The notes: a model not told the origin generated them from the sequence alone. Counted from the first letter of the stretch, positions 10,165 to 19,667 are shown. The stretch: DNA of 64,000 nt from an uncultured Paracoccaceae bacterium (GCA_958439195.1 OY288160.1:308501-372500), one strand, 5' to 3'. Translations and numbers: made by a program.

Positions 10165-10177
10165 GATATTGAATATC
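10165..10177. promoter_or_regulatory. Perfect 13-bp palindrome, candidate GntR operator
   Basis: GATATTGAATATC is a perfect inverted repeat around a central G, in the 225-bp space between the divergent gntR-type and M24 peptidase genes. Size and symmetry suit a dimeric GntR/FCD regulator. It is a single copy, and no binding consensus for this regulator is known to me. Confidence 0.35.
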
Positions 10178-10326
10178 GGATCCAATCCGAGATAGATGCA
10201 CATTGCGGAATGATTGGGAGGTCAGGGTGCGGTATTTGTCTGATTTTTCATCTGCCTGCAAAGACGTGTGGTGTGACGATAGCTATTTTGCTGCGATTTC
10301 GCTTTTGGATCAGGCGGTGATTTGCC

Positions 10327-11529
10327 TTGAAGACTGACTACGCCACCGCGCTTCGGGGCTTTCACCCGGTGGGCGGGCAGCCGATTGACACAACGGAACT
10401 TCGTAAGCGGATTGCGGCTTTGCAGGCGCAAATGGTGCATGATGGTGTCAGGGCGGTGTGGCTGGATGCGTCTGCATCGCTGACGTATTTCACCGGGCTT
10501 TCGCTGGGTATGTCAGAGCGGATACATGGGGCGTTGGTGCCTGCGGCGGGCGCGGTGATCTATGTCTCGCCACAGTTCGAGGCACCGAAACTGCAAAGCC
10601 TGCTCCGCATTCCGGGCGAGATTGCAGTCTGGGAAGAAGATGAAAATCCCTTTGCCCTGATCGCCGCTGTGATTGCGCAGATGGTTGCGCCCGGGCGGGG
10701 ACTGGCGCTGGACCCCGCGACACCATTTCGTTTTGCGGCTGCCTTGATGCAGGCGATGGAGGGTTCGGTGACATCGGCCGAGGCCATGATCGCCACGCAA
10801 CGGCAGGTGAAATCAACGGCCGAGATTGCGCTGATGCAGGCGGCGATGACCGCGAGTTTTGAGGTGCAGAAGGCGGTTCATGCGGGCCTGCGCGAGGGCA
10901 TGTGGAGCAGTGAGGTGACCGATTTCATCCTTGCCGCACACAGGGCGATGGGGATGAAGCCGCTGTTCGCCGCCGTGCAATTCGGCGAGGCAACCGCCTA
11001 TCCGCATGGTGTGCCTTATCCCCAGCAGTTACGTGACGGGGATATGGTTCTGGTCGATATGGGCGGCACATTGCACGGCTATTGCTCAGATATCACAAGG
11101 ACTTATGTTTTTGGCACGCCCACCCCCCGTCAGCGAGAGCTGTGGGAATTGGAGCGGCAAGCCCAGACCGCCGCCTTTGCCGCCGCCCGGATCGGAGCGG
11201 CCTGCGCCGACGTGGACGCCGCGGCGCGGCAGGTTCTGACGGTTGCAGGCTTTGGTCCGGATTATCAGGTGCCGGGGTTGCCGCATCGCACCGGGCATGG
11301 ACTGGGGCTGGATATTCACGAAGAGCCGTATATCCTGCGTGGCAATGCCACACCGTTGCAGGCCGGCATGTGCTTTTCCATTGAACCCATGCTTTGCGTC
11401 TATGGCGAATGTGGCGTGCGTCTTGAGGACATTGTTTACATGACAACGACGGGGCCTTGCTGGTTTGTCCCGCCGTCGGAACGATTGGACGCGCCCTTTA
11501 GCGCAAAAGAGATTGAGACCTTGCCCTAA
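10327..11529 (+). CDS. M24-family Xaa-Pro peptidase / creatinase-like hydrolase
   Basis: A 400-residue two-domain enzyme. Residues about 20-150 form a creatinase-type N domain and about 160-395 a pita-bread M24 catalytic domain. The two-metal ligands are visible: Asp residues in LVDMGGTLHGYCSDITRTY, the His in HRTGHGLGLDIHEEP, and Glu residues in FSIEPML and VRLEDIVY. The best start is a TTG preceded by GGCGGTGA; the next in-frame Met would remove part of the N domain. It lies 69 bp upstream of a peptide-type ABC importer and was probably acquired with it, so cleavage of imported X-Pro peptides is the simplest role. Related M24 proteins also hydrolyse creatine or ectoine; I see none of their usual partner genes. 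Confidence 0.85.
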   Translation: MKTDYATALRGFHPVGGQPIDTTELRKRIAALQAQMVHDGVRAVWLDASASLTYFTGLSLGMSERIHGALVPAAGAVIYVSPQFEAPKLQSLLRIPGEIAVWEEDENPFALIAAVIAQMVAPGRGLALDPATPFRFAAALMQAMEGSVTSAEAMIATQRQVKSTAEIALMQAAMTASFEVQKAVHAGLREGMWSSEVTDFILAAHRAMGMKPLFAAVQFGEATAYPHGVPYPQQLRDGDMVLVDMGGTLHGYCSDITRTYVFGTPTPRQRELWELERQAQTAAFAAARIGAACADVDAAARQVLTVAGFGPDYQVPGLPHRTGHGLGLDIHEEPYILRGNATPLQAGMCFSIEPMLCVYGECGVRLEDIVYMTTTGPCWFVPPSERLDAPFSAKEIETLP

Positions 11530-11598
11530 GGGCAGGTCTTAAGACTGCCGAACCCAACGAATAGGGTCGGCATTAACAGAGAGTGAAAGGACCACGAC

Positions 11599-13203
11599 AT
11601 GACTTCGATGACCCGCATCCTGCTTGCGGCGTCGGCACTGGCGGTAACTTCCGCCATGCCGGCCCTTGCGAAAACCTTTGTGTATTGTTCGGAAGCGTCG
11701 CCCGAGGGGTTTGATCCCGCACCCTACACGGCGGGCAGCACCTTCGACGCGTCGGCGCATCCGGTGTACAACCGTCTGGTTGAGTTCAAGAAGGGCACCA
11801 CCGAGATTGAGCCCGGTCTGGCCGAAAGCTGGGAAGTGTCCGAAGACGGGCTGGAATACACCTTCAAGCTGCGTCAGGGCGTGAAATGGCATTCCAACGA
11901 GAAGTTCACCGCATCACGCGATTTCAACGCCGATGATGTGATCTTCAGCTTCCAGCGTCAGGCATCGGCCGATCACCCGTGGAACCAGTATATCGCCGGG
12001 ATTACCTATGAATATTACAACTCGATGGAGTTGCCGTCGCTGATCAAGGACATCGTCAAGGTTGACGATTACACCGTAAAATTCGTGCTGAACCGTCCCG
12101 AAGCGCCGTTCTTGGCGAATATTGCGATGCCGTTCGCATCCATCACATCGGCGGAATATGCATCGGTGCTGGAAGCGGCCGGGACGCGCGAAGACCTGAA
12201 CAACCTGCCGATCGGCACCGGCCCGTTCACCTTTGTCGCCTATCAGAAGGACGCCGTGATCCGGTATGCAAAGAACGCCGAATACTGGGGCACCGCGCCC
12301 CTGATCGACGATCTGGTCTTTGCGATCACGCCGGATGCGGCGGTGCGGTTGCAAAAGCTGAAGGCAGGCGAATGCCACCTGATGCCGTTCCCGGCCCCGG
12401 CCGATATCGAGGCGATCAAGGCGGACCCGAACCTGAAGGTGGACGAGCAGGCCGGTCTGAACGTCGGCTATCTGGCCTACAACACCACGATGCCGCCCTT
12501 TGACAATGCCAACGTCCGCAAGGCGTTGAACATGGCGATGAACAAGCAGGCGATCATCGACGCCGTGTTCCAGGGTGCGGGTCAGGTGGCAAAGAATCCG
12601 ATCCCGCCGACCATGTGGTCGTATAACGATGCCATCGTTGACGATGCCTATGATCCCGAAGCCGCCAAGGCGATGCTGGAGGCCGAAGGCGTGACGGACC
12701 TGTCGATGAAGGTCTGGGCAATGCCGGTGCAGCGCCCTTACATGCCCAATGCCCGCCGCACCGCGGAACTGATCCAGGAGGATTTCGCCAAGGTCGGAGT
12801 GACGGTCGAGATCGTGTCCTATGAGTGGGGCGAGTATCTGGACAAGTCGATGGAAGCCGGGCGTGACGGCGCGGTGATCCTGGGTTGGACTGGTGACAAT
12901 GGCGATCCGGACAACTTCTTGAGTGTGCTGCTGTCCTGTGCCTCGGCGCAGCCGGGCGGTGCGAACCGTGCCTTCTGGTGCAACGAAGAGTTCTCGGCCC
13001 TGGTTGCGCAGGCCAAGCAGACCTCGGATGTGGCGGAACGCACGCGCCTGTATGAAGAGGCACAGGTGATCTTCAAGGATCATGCGCCGTGGGCCACGCT
13101 GGACCACTCGACGCAATATGTGCCGATGTCGAACAAGGTGTCGGGCTTTGTGATGAGCCCGCTGGGCGACTTTACCTTCGCCACGGTTGACATTGCGGAA
13201 TAA
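11599..13203 (+). CDS. Peptide/nickel-type ABC transporter substrate-binding protein (family 5)
   Basis: A 534-residue periplasmic binding protein of the DppA/OppA family. It begins with a Sec signal peptide with probable cleavage after Ala24 (PALA|KTF). The mature protein has the family hallmarks: SWEVSEDGLEYTFKLR, a VKWHSNEKF segment, IGTGPF, and FDNANVRKALNMAMNK. Start ATG 11599 is preceded by AGTGAAAGG. It binds the ligand in the periplasm and delivers it to the DppB/DppC-type permeases just downstream. A strong hairpin follows the gene, as is common where the binding protein must outnumber the membrane subunits. Di- or oligopeptides are the likely ligand because an M24 peptidase precedes it; other small substrates are possible. 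Confidence 0.9.
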   Translation: MTSMTRILLAASALAVTSAMPALAKTFVYCSEASPEGFDPAPYTAGSTFDASAHPVYNRLVEFKKGTTEIEPGLAESWEVSEDGLEYTFKLRQGVKWHSNEKFTASRDFNADDVIFSFQRQASADHPWNQYIAGITYEYYNSMELPSLIKDIVKVDDYTVKFVLNRPEAPFLANIAMPFASITSAEYASVLEAAGTREDLNNLPIGTGPFTFVAYQKDAVIRYAKNAEYWGTAPLIDDLVFAITPDAAVRLQKLKAGECHLMPFPAPADIEAIKADPNLKVDEQAGLNVGYLAYNTTMPPFDNANVRKALNMAMNKQAIIDAVFQGAGQVAKNPIPPTMWSYNDAIVDDAYDPEAAKAMLEAEGVTDLSMKVWAMPVQRPYMPNARRTAELIQEDFAKVGVTVEIVSYEWGEYLDKSMEAGRDGAVILGWTGDNGDPDNFLSVLLSCASAQPGGANRAFWCNEEFSALVAQAKQTSDVAERTRLYEEAQVIFKDHAPWATLDHSTQYVPMSNKVSGFVMSPLGDFTFATVDIAE

Positions 13204-13221
13204 TCAGGTCGGCTGACCGAG

Positions 13222-13251
13222 CGGATGCGCGGGAGAAATCCCGCGCATCCG
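13222..13251 (+). terminator. Strong intercistronic hairpin after the binding-protein gene
   Basis: A 13-bp perfect stem (13222-13234 with 13239-13251) closed by a GAAA tetraloop of the GNRA kind, with no U tract. It sits between the binding-protein gene and the first permease gene. I read it as a partial terminator or 3' stabiliser of the upstream message rather than an operon end. Confidence 0.6.
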
Positions 13252-13285
13252 ACATTTGCCAGAGAGCTGGCCCAAGGATTCCAAC

Positions 13286-14293
13286 ATGATCAGATTCATC
13301 CTGAGCAAACTGCTGTATCTGGTGCCGACATTCATCGGCATCACGATCATCGCGTTTGGCTTCGTGCGTATTCTGCCCGGCGATCCGGTGCTTTTGATGG
13401 CCGGAGAGCGCGGAATTTCACCCGAACGTCATGCCGAATTGTCGGCGCAGCTGGGCTTTGATCGGCCGATCTGGGTGCAATATTTCGATTTCCTGGGACG
13501 TTTGTTTCAGGGGGATTTGGGCAATTCGCTGGTGACAAAGAAGCCCGTCATGGACGAATTTCTGACCCTTTTTCCTGCAACCGTCGAACTCGGTCTGGTG
13601 GCCATCCTGCTGGCTACGATTATTGGTGTGCCGGTGGGGGTGTTGGCCGCCATCAAGCGTGGGTCGTGGTTTGATCAGGTGTCGATGACGGCCGCGCTTG
13701 TGGGCTTTTCGATGCCGATCTTCTGGTGGGGCCTTCTGCTGATCATCTTTTTCTCGGGGATTCTGGGGTGGACGCCTGTATCGGGGCGCATATCGCTGAT
13801 GTATTTCTTTCCCGACGTGACTGGGTTCATGCTTATCGATAGTCTGCTCTCGGGTCAGAAGGGGGCGTTCACATCGGCGCTGTCGCATCTGATCTTACCG
13901 TCGATCGTGCTTGCGACCATCCCGCTGGCGGTGATCGCGCGGCAGACCAGGTCGGCCATGCTGGAGGTGATGGGCGAAGATTATGTTCGCACCGCCCGCG
14001 CCAAGGGCATGCCGCAATCGCGGGTGGTGGGGGTGCATGCGCTGCGCAATGCGATGATCCCTGTGATCACCACGATCGGGCTACAGATTGGGGTGCTGAT
14101 GGCAGGCGCGATCCTGACCGAGTCGATCTTTTCCTGGCCGGGCATTGGCAAGTGGATGATCGACTCCATCTCGCGCCGGGATTATCCGGTCGTGCAAAGC
14201 GGCCTGTTGCTGATCGCGGGGCTGGTCATGCTGGTTAACCTGCTGGTCGATCTGACCTATGGCCTCATCAATCCGAGGATCCGCCACAAATGA
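13286..14293 (+). CDS. dppB: Peptide-type ABC transporter permease, DppB-like
   Basis: A 335-residue inner-membrane permease with about six helices. The N-terminus MIRFILSKLLYLVPTF and the early RILPGDPVLLMAG segment are typical of DppB/OppB, and the EAA loop is visible as EVMGEDYVRTARAKG. The ATG at 13286 is preceded by AAGGA; the frame extends 10 codons further upstream without support. It overlaps the next permease gene by 4 bp (ATGA), so the pair is translationally coupled. Together they form the heterodimeric channel. Confidence 0.92.
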   Translation: MIRFILSKLLYLVPTFIGITIIAFGFVRILPGDPVLLMAGERGISPERHAELSAQLGFDRPIWVQYFDFLGRLFQGDLGNSLVTKKPVMDEFLTLFPATVELGLVAILLATIIGVPVGVLAAIKRGSWFDQVSMTAALVGFSMPIFWWGLLLIIFFSGILGWTPVSGRISLMYFFPDVTGFMLIDSLLSGQKGAFTSALSHLILPSIVLATIPLAVIARQTRSAMLEVMGEDYVRTARAKGMPQSRVVGVHALRNAMIPVITTIGLQIGVLMAGAILTESIFSWPGIGKWMIDSISRRDYPVVQSGLLLIAGLVMLVNLLVDLTYGLINPRIRHK

Positions 14294-15207
14294 CCCAACC
14301 TGTCGCAACACCACCCGTCGCTCGACTAAGCGATGCAGCCATCCGTCGGCAGATGCTGACCGAATTTTGGTTCTATTTCCGGCAGAACCGCGGTGCGGTC
14401 GTCGGGATGTGGGTGTTCCTTGTCCTAGTTCTGCTGGCCGTGTTTGCGCAGGTGATTGCGCCGCATGACCCGACGCAACAATACCGCGATGCCCTTCTGG
14501 TGCCGCCGTTCTGGCAAGAGGGCGGACGGGCAAGCTTTCTGCTGGGGACCGACGCGGTGGGGCGGGACATGCTCTCACGGCTGATTTACGGCGCGCAGTA
14601 TTCGTTGTTCATCGGAATTGTCGTGGTGGCGATTGCCCTGATCGGGGGCATATTCGTGGGCCTGTTGGCCGGGTTCTTTGGCGGCTGGGTCGATACGGTG
14701 ATCATGCGGGTGATGGATGTGATCCTTGCCTTTCCGTCGCTCTTGCTGGCGCTGGTGCTGGTGGCGGTGCTGGGGCCAGGGCTGACCAATGCGATGATTG
14801 CCATCGCAATTGTCTATCAGCCACATTTCGCGCGACTGACCCGCGCCGCCGTGATGGGTGAAAAGGAACGCGAATATGTGACCGCCGCGCGCGTGGCGGG
14901 GGCGGGCAAGTTGCGGCTGATGTTCAAGACCATCCTTCCCAACTGCCTTGCGCCCCTGATCGTACAGGCGACGCTCTCGTTTTCGTCGGCGGTGCTGGAT
15001 TCCGCGGCGTTGGGGTTTCTGGGGATGGGGGCGCAACCGCCGGCATCCGAATGGGGCACCATGCTGGCCGAGGCGCGCGAATTTATCCTGCGGGCCTGGT
15101 GGGTGGTGACGCTGCCGGGACTGGCGATCCTGATTTCGGTGCTGGCGATCAACCTGATGGGGGATGGGCTGCGCGATGCCCTGGACCCCAAGCTGAAGCG
15201 GAGCTGA
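14290..15207 (+). CDS. dppC: Peptide-type ABC transporter permease, DppC-like
   Basis: A 305-residue permease that pairs with the DppB-like protein. A cytoplasmic N-terminus is followed by one helix (about residues 38-58), an LGTDAVGRDMLSRLIYGA segment typical of DppC/OppC, and five more helices; the EAA loop reads EYVTAARVAGAGK. The start overlaps the previous stop by 4 bp, and the stop lies one base before the ATPase start. It fits the family in length and layout. Confidence 0.92.
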   Translation: MTQPVATPPVARLSDAAIRRQMLTEFWFYFRQNRGAVVGMWVFLVLVLLAVFAQVIAPHDPTQQYRDALLVPPFWQEGGRASFLLGTDAVGRDMLSRLIYGAQYSLFIGIVVVAIALIGGIFVGLLAGFFGGWVDTVIMRVMDVILAFPSLLLALVLVAVLGPGLTNAMIAIAIVYQPHFARLTRAAVMGEKEREYVTAARVAGAGKLRLMFKTILPNCLAPLIVQATLSFSSAVLDSAALGFLGMGAQPPASEWGTMLAEAREFILRAWWVVTLPGLAILISVLAINLMGDGLRDALDPKLKRS

Positions 15208-15208
15208 C

Positions 15209-16048
15209 ATGGCCCTTCTGGAAATCAAGAACCTTACGGTCCGGTTCGATACGTCAAACGGGGCGTTTACTGCCGTGGACGGGGTGGATGTGTCCGTAGA
15301 CGGGCGCGAGGTGCTGGCAATCGTCGGGGAAAGCGGATCGGGAAAGTCGGTGTCGATGCTGGCTGTGATGGGGTTGTTGCCCGACACCGCCACTGTGACC
15401 GCCGATGCGATGATCTATGACGGCCGTGATCTGTTGAAGATGAGCGCGGCGGAACGGCAAAAGCTGATCGGGCGTGAGATCACGATGATCTTTCAGGAAC
15501 CGGTTGCGTCGTTGAACCCGTCCTTCACCGTTGGCTTCCAGATCGAGGAAGTGCTGCGTTTCAACATGGGCATGGACCGCCGGGCCGCGCGGGGCCGCGC
15601 TGTGGAGTTGTTCAACGCCGTCGGCATCCCCGACCCGGAGACGAAGCTGGACGCCTATCCCCACCAGATGTCGGGCGGGCAATGCCAGCGGGTGATGATC
15701 GCAATGGCGATTGCGTCCAACCCGCGCCTTTTGATTGCGGATGAACCGACAACGGCGCTGGATGTGACGATCCAGAAGCAGATCCTGGATCTGCTGATGG
15801 ACCTGCAGGAAAAGCATGGCATGGCGCTGATCCTTATCACGCACGACATGGGCGTGGTGGCGGAGACGGCGGACCGGGTGATCGTGCAGTACAAGGGCCG
15901 CAAGATGGAAGAGGCCGATGTGCTAAGCCTGTTCGAGAACCCGCAGAATGCCTATACCCGCGCGCTGCTGTCGGCCCTGCCCGAGAATGCAAAAGGCGAT
16001 CGGTTGCCGACAGTAGCAGAGTTCATGGCGGCGGAGGCATTGCAATGA
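15209..16048 (+). CDS. dppD: Peptide-type ABC transporter ATP-binding protein, DppD-like
   Basis: A 279-residue ATPase. Walker A is GESGSGKS, the signature is MSGGQCQRVMIAMA, Walker B is LLIADEPTTALD, and the switch His is in LILITHDMG. It has a Q-loop in MIFQEPVASLNP, typical of the peptide/nickel group. It is shorter than classical DppD (about 325) because the C-terminal oligopeptide-transporter extension stops after ENPQNAYTRALLSALP. One base separates it from the permease gene upstream and it overlaps the second ATPase gene by 4 bp. Confidence 0.92.
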   Translation: MALLEIKNLTVRFDTSNGAFTAVDGVDVSVDGREVLAIVGESGSGKSVSMLAVMGLLPDTATVTADAMIYDGRDLLKMSAAERQKLIGREITMIFQEPVASLNPSFTVGFQIEEVLRFNMGMDRRAARGRAVELFNAVGIPDPETKLDAYPHQMSGGQCQRVMIAMAIASNPRLLIADEPTTALDVTIQKQILDLLMDLQEKHGMALILITHDMGVVAETADRVIVQYKGRKMEEADVLSLFENPQNAYTRALLSALPENAKGDRLPTVAEFMAAEALQ

Positions 16049-16893
16049 GCGTTGTGATCGAAGGCAAGGCCTTGACGCAGGATTACGCGGTGGGCGGTGG
16101 CATGTTCACGGGCGCAAAGACGGTGCGGGCCGTGAAGGGCGTGGATTTCGCGGTGGAGCGGGGCAAGACATTGGCCATCGTTGGGGAAAGCGGATCTGGC
16201 AAATCCACCCTTGCGCGGATTATTGCGCTGATCGACGCGCCGTCGGGCGGCGAGTTGCGGGTGGCGGGTGAAGTGGTTGACATCGCCCGGCAGCGGCTGA
16301 CGCCGGATATGCGATCCAAGGTGCAGATGGTGTTCCAGAACCCCTATGGCAGCCTGAACCCCCGTCAAAAGGTGGGTGATGTGCTGATGGAGCCGCTGTT
16401 GATCAACACGGCCCTTCCTGCCGCGGAACGACGCGATCGGGCTGAGGCGATGCTGGCGAAAGTCGGCCTCGCGCCAGAGCATTTCAACCGCTATCCGCAT
16501 ATGTTTTCCGGGGGGCAGCGCCAGCGCATTGCGATTGCCCGGGCGCTGATGCTGAACCCCGCGCTCCTGGTGCTGGATGAGCCGGTGTCGGCTCTGGACC
16601 TATCGGTGCAGGCTCAGGTCTTGAACCTGCTGGCGGATCTGCAGGAAGAGTTTGACCTGACCTATGTCTTCGTCAGCCATGATCTTTCGGTGGTGCGATA
16701 CATCGCCGATGATGTGCTTGTGCTGAGCAGGGGCGTGGCGGTGGAGCAGGGGCCGCGAGCGGACCTGTTCGCCAAACCGCAGCATCCTTACACACAGCAG
16801 CTTTTCGTAGCGACCCCGGTGACGGACGTTGCCGCGATCCGCGCACGAGTGGAACGCCGCAAGGCGGCAAGGATTGGTGCGTTATCGAACTGA
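16045..16893 (+). CDS. dppF: Peptide-type ABC transporter ATP-binding protein, DppF-like
   Basis: A 282-residue partner ATPase. Walker A is GESGSGKST, the Q-loop is in MVFQNPYGSLNPR, the signature is FSGGQRQRIAIARA, Walker B is LLVLDEPVSALD, and the H-loop is in VFVSHDLSVV. The ending QHPYTQQLFVATP is the family's C-terminal motif. It overlaps dppD by 4 bp and closes the operon. No hairpin with a U tract is obvious downstream. Confidence 0.92.
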   Translation: MSVVIEGKALTQDYAVGGGMFTGAKTVRAVKGVDFAVERGKTLAIVGESGSGKSTLARIIALIDAPSGGELRVAGEVVDIARQRLTPDMRSKVQMVFQNPYGSLNPRQKVGDVLMEPLLINTALPAAERRDRAEAMLAKVGLAPEHFNRYPHMFSGGQRQRIAIARALMLNPALLVLDEPVSALDLSVQAQVLNLLADLQEEFDLTYVFVSHDLSVVRYIADDVLVLSRGVAVEQGPRADLFAKPQHPYTQQLFVATPVTDVAAIRARVERRKAARIGALSN

Positions 16894-17282
16894 GGCACTA
16901 GCGATGCGTTGGTGTGACGGCCGCTTCGACCAAGGAGTCAGCGACGGATCGGATGCGTCAAGGACGAACGGCAGATTTGCAAGCAAAGCCTGCGGCATTT
17001 TGAGTTTGGAACGAACGGCAGCTATGGGCCGGGGACGACGAGGACGTGGCCACGTGCGACAGGCAGGTGTTCGGGGCACGTCAAAAGACGGCTTTTTCTT
17101 TCACTGGGCAAAGACTAGGCCGATGTTCGAATGTTTGGGTGATCGAGAAACACGATGACCAAAGACGCGGCAGCCTTACGCTGTTCAAATGCCGCAGGCG
17201 CCACCGTCTTTAGCGAATTGTCCGAAGGAAATCGCTATCGCCCAGACATTCCGGCCCATGTGTTCCATCCACTGTGAGGCCG
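16894..17282. other. Intergenic stretch after the peptide transporter operon
   Basis: About 390 bases with no recognisable gene. A frame of 109 codons crosses the end of dppF into this stretch but reads as arginine- and glycine-rich noise. It borders a decayed terC copy and is probably part of the same eroded DNA. Confidence 0.45.
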
Positions 17283-18130
17283 TCACACGGAAGGCTTGCC
17301 ACCGTCGCCCTTGCTGTCTTTCGTCTTCCACAGCGATGATATTACGCCTGTCCCTAGGATCGCTAAGGTGATGCCAAGCGCCCATTCCGGCGGGGTCTCC
17401 TCCCAACCCATTGCTTCGGCGATGAATATCTTCGACGCAATGAAGACCGGGAGTGCCAACAGGTCTTATTTCAGAGAGGTGAAACGGTGCAGGATTGCGG
17501 CCAGTGCGAAGGTAAGTGCGCGCAAACCAAGGATGGAAAAGATGTTGAAAGTTGGACGATGCAGGGATCGATTGTGATCGTGATAGCGGCTGAGGCAGAG
17601 TCGACGGCAAAGACCAGTTCCGCGACTTCAATCATGGTCAGTGCGAGGAACCGGGGCGTCGCATAGCGGTTGATCCGACCGGTTTCGGCAGGAGGCGTCT
17701 TGAAGAAGAAGCCGTGGCCCTTAAGTTCGGAAGCCACGTTCATCCGACGTTTCAGGGACCGGATCAGCGCGATTTGTTCGATCTTTTATTCCTTGTCGGC
17801 CACAAACAGCATCTTGACCCCGGTCAGGATCAGGAAGGCGGCAAAGGTATAGTGGACTCAGTGATCCTGGTACACGATCGGACCACCAAGGCCGATGATG
17901 TTGCCACACAGGACAATCACGCTCAGGATGCCCCGGATGAGCATTCTGTGCTGATAGCCGCGGGGAATGGCGAAAAAGCCGAAGATCGGCGCAATGACGA
18001 AAATGTTGTCCCTGCCAGCGTCTTCTCCTCCACGAAGGTGGTCAGTTAGTGCCGCACGCACGGGTCTGAGGACGCTCTGTGGGAAAAGACCCGGCTTACC
18101 CACATTTCCTTCAGAGTGAGGATTTGCCGG
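17283..18130 (-). pseudogene. Degenerate TerC-family integral membrane protein
   Basis: Reading the minus strand in shifting frames recovers a TerC/Alx-type protein in order. There is LTTFVEEKTLAG, then (after a shift) DNIFVIAPIFGFFAIPRGYQHR, then YTFAAFLILTGVKMLFVADKE beyond an in-frame stop near 17860. Then come RYATPRFLALTMIEVAELVF and AVDSASAAITITIDP, and after another shift SNIFSILGLRALTFALAA. The tail, PPEWALGITLAILGTGV, ends at a stop at 17283-17285. At least two in-frame stops and two or three frameshifts make it non-functional. Intact TerC proteins are membrane proteins linked to tellurite resistance or metal/pH stress. The N-terminal boundary is approximate. Confidence 0.8.
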
Positions 18131-18676
18131 GCGCCAGTTGCCCGGATGCGTTCTCAAAGCTGCCATTCACTACCTCTATGCCGAAGACCTGCTTTGGGCC
18201 GACCTTTATGGGGTGGTCAGGTTGTCACAACGGGCGAGAAGGAGACGTATGCTACCCGAGCTCTGCTGCAACCATTAACTCTTGATTTGTCTGCGATGGG
18301 CCTTCGGCAACGGCGCGAGCCAGGTGGAGAGTGACTAGAGCCAGACCGCCAGCGTAAGGTCATCAGAACTTTGCGGGACCTAGGTGCTGCAGGAACGTAC
18401 GCAATGCCTCGGCCGCCGAATGGCTTTGCGACACCAACACGTCTACCTGCCGAAAGTTAGCGACGCTCTCCCCCGGTTTGTGTTGCTTCTAGAGCGTTCC
18501 TTTGTCTTCCATCTGGCTCGAAGGCTTATTACCGGGAGGACCACTTTTCAGGGGGAAGACCATTCGCCCAAGGTTATTTGGCTCTGAAAACGTTTCTGAC
18601 ACGATCCATGAGGAACCTTAACTTCCGTCAATACACCCAAATTGGCCTTTCAATTTGGAGTATGATGATAAAGATG
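18131..18676. other. Gene-free stretch between the terC remnant and the iclR-type gene
   Basis: About 545 bases without a supportable gene. Short frames of 60-72 codons exist on the + strand but have no domain or ribosome-binding site. The stretch separates two transcription units that both point leftward and continues the decayed zone. Confidence 0.45.
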
Positions 18677-19474
18677 TCAGATCTCTGCTCCCATTCTACG
18701 CGATAACTGCCCAGCTATACGTTGAACGTCTGCGATCACACGCATGCGGGAAGTATCTGAAAGCGTCTCTGCCAAGATACTAACTGCTATGGCTGCGATC
18801 GGACGGTTCAGCGAGTTCAAGACTGTCGCGCCGAAACAAATAATCCCTTCTGCTACCTGCTCATCGTCACAACTGTACCCAAGGCTTCGGATGTTCCGAA
18901 TCTCTTCAATGAGATTCTCTACCAGTCGAACACTTTTGGGGGTCCGCGGTGGAGGAAGCCCTTCACTGTAAAGTCGGCGAACCTCGAAATCGCTCATGTG
19001 ACTCAAGAACGCCTTTCCGGTCGCAGTGAACGCCGCAGGTAGCCGCATGCCAGCGCGAAACTCGATCAACGCATGACTGACTGTTGAGTTTCGCGCGGCA
19101 AGATAAATGACATCATCCCCTTCGAGAACAGAAAGTGTGATCGTCGCACCTGGAAGCTCCGTCTCGCGGTCCCAAAGGGCGGCAAACTCTGTAGCGACGT
19201 CTGATTGCTGGGCGAAGGCGTTGGACCAGCGCATGACGCGTGGCCCCAACTGAAAAGTTTGGTCCCCACGACGAATCAATAGGTCAAGCTGCACCAAAGT
19301 AGAACAAAGGGCGTGGGCTGACGAACGGGCGATTCCGAGTTCACGCGCGAGATCCGACAAGGTGAGAAAAGTCTTTGATTTTGCGACAGAATCAAGGATA
19401 CGAATGCCTCGTTCAAGCGCGGGAGCAAGGGTTTGTTTCGATGTGGACAAGTCGTCCGCATGGTCTTCGGCCAT
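18677..19474 (-). CDS. IclR-family transcriptional regulator
   Basis: A 265-residue regulator. An N-terminal winged helix (about residues 17-78) contains TLSDLARELGIARSSAHALC. A C-terminal IclR effector domain (about 90-260) carries RAGMRLPAAFTATGKAFLS, which is the family's ligand-pocket segment, and YSCDDEQVAEGIICFGATV. AAGGA lies before the ATG. It is divergent from the 13-gene operon that starts at 19668 and is the obvious candidate regulator. IclR proteins typically sense small carboxylates or aromatic acids. A 22-bp inverted repeat between the genes may be its operator. Confidence 0.92.
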   Translation of the reverse strand: MAEDHADDLSTSKQTLAPALERGIRILDSVAKSKTFLTLSDLARELGIARSSAHALCSTLVQLDLLIRRGDQTFQLGPRVMRWSNAFAQQSDVATEFAALWDRETELPGATITLSVLEGDDVIYLAARNSTVSHALIEFRAGMRLPAAFTATGKAFLSHMSDFEVRRLYSEGLPPPRTPKSVRLVENLIEEIRNIRSLGYSCDDEQVAEGIICFGATVLNSLNRPIAAIAVSILAETLSDTSRMRVIADVQRIAGQLSRRMGAEI

Positions 19475-19522
19475 CGGTTTTTTCCTTAGCCTGCTGCGGT
19501 TTTCAGATTTCCCTTTTTATTT

Positions 19523-19544
19523 CTTGACATATTTTTAAGTCAAG
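19523..19544. promoter_or_regulatory. 22-bp inverted repeat overlapping a possible promoter
   Basis: CTTGAC, ten bases, then GTCAAG form an inverted repeat between the divergent iclR-type gene and the 13-gene operon. The left arm contains TTGACA (19524-19529), a perfect -35 match for the + strand, with a weak TAGCGT 18 bases downstream as -10. A regulator bound here could block polymerase. The repeat and the -35 box are seen; the regulatory reading is inference. Confidence 0.45.
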
Positions 19545-19667
19545 ATGTAGCGTTCGTTAACAAAAATTGCGTTCAGCCTATCGAACACTGTCCCCACTGG
19601 TGGCGTTCGTGCGGAAAAGAAAACGTAAAATTTACGTGCCGCGCGATGCGGAACATGGGAGGAACGC

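Noticed and set aside
17185..18166. Several separate small genes in the decayed zone
   Set aside because: The short frames here are pieces of one frameshifted terC or its antisense.
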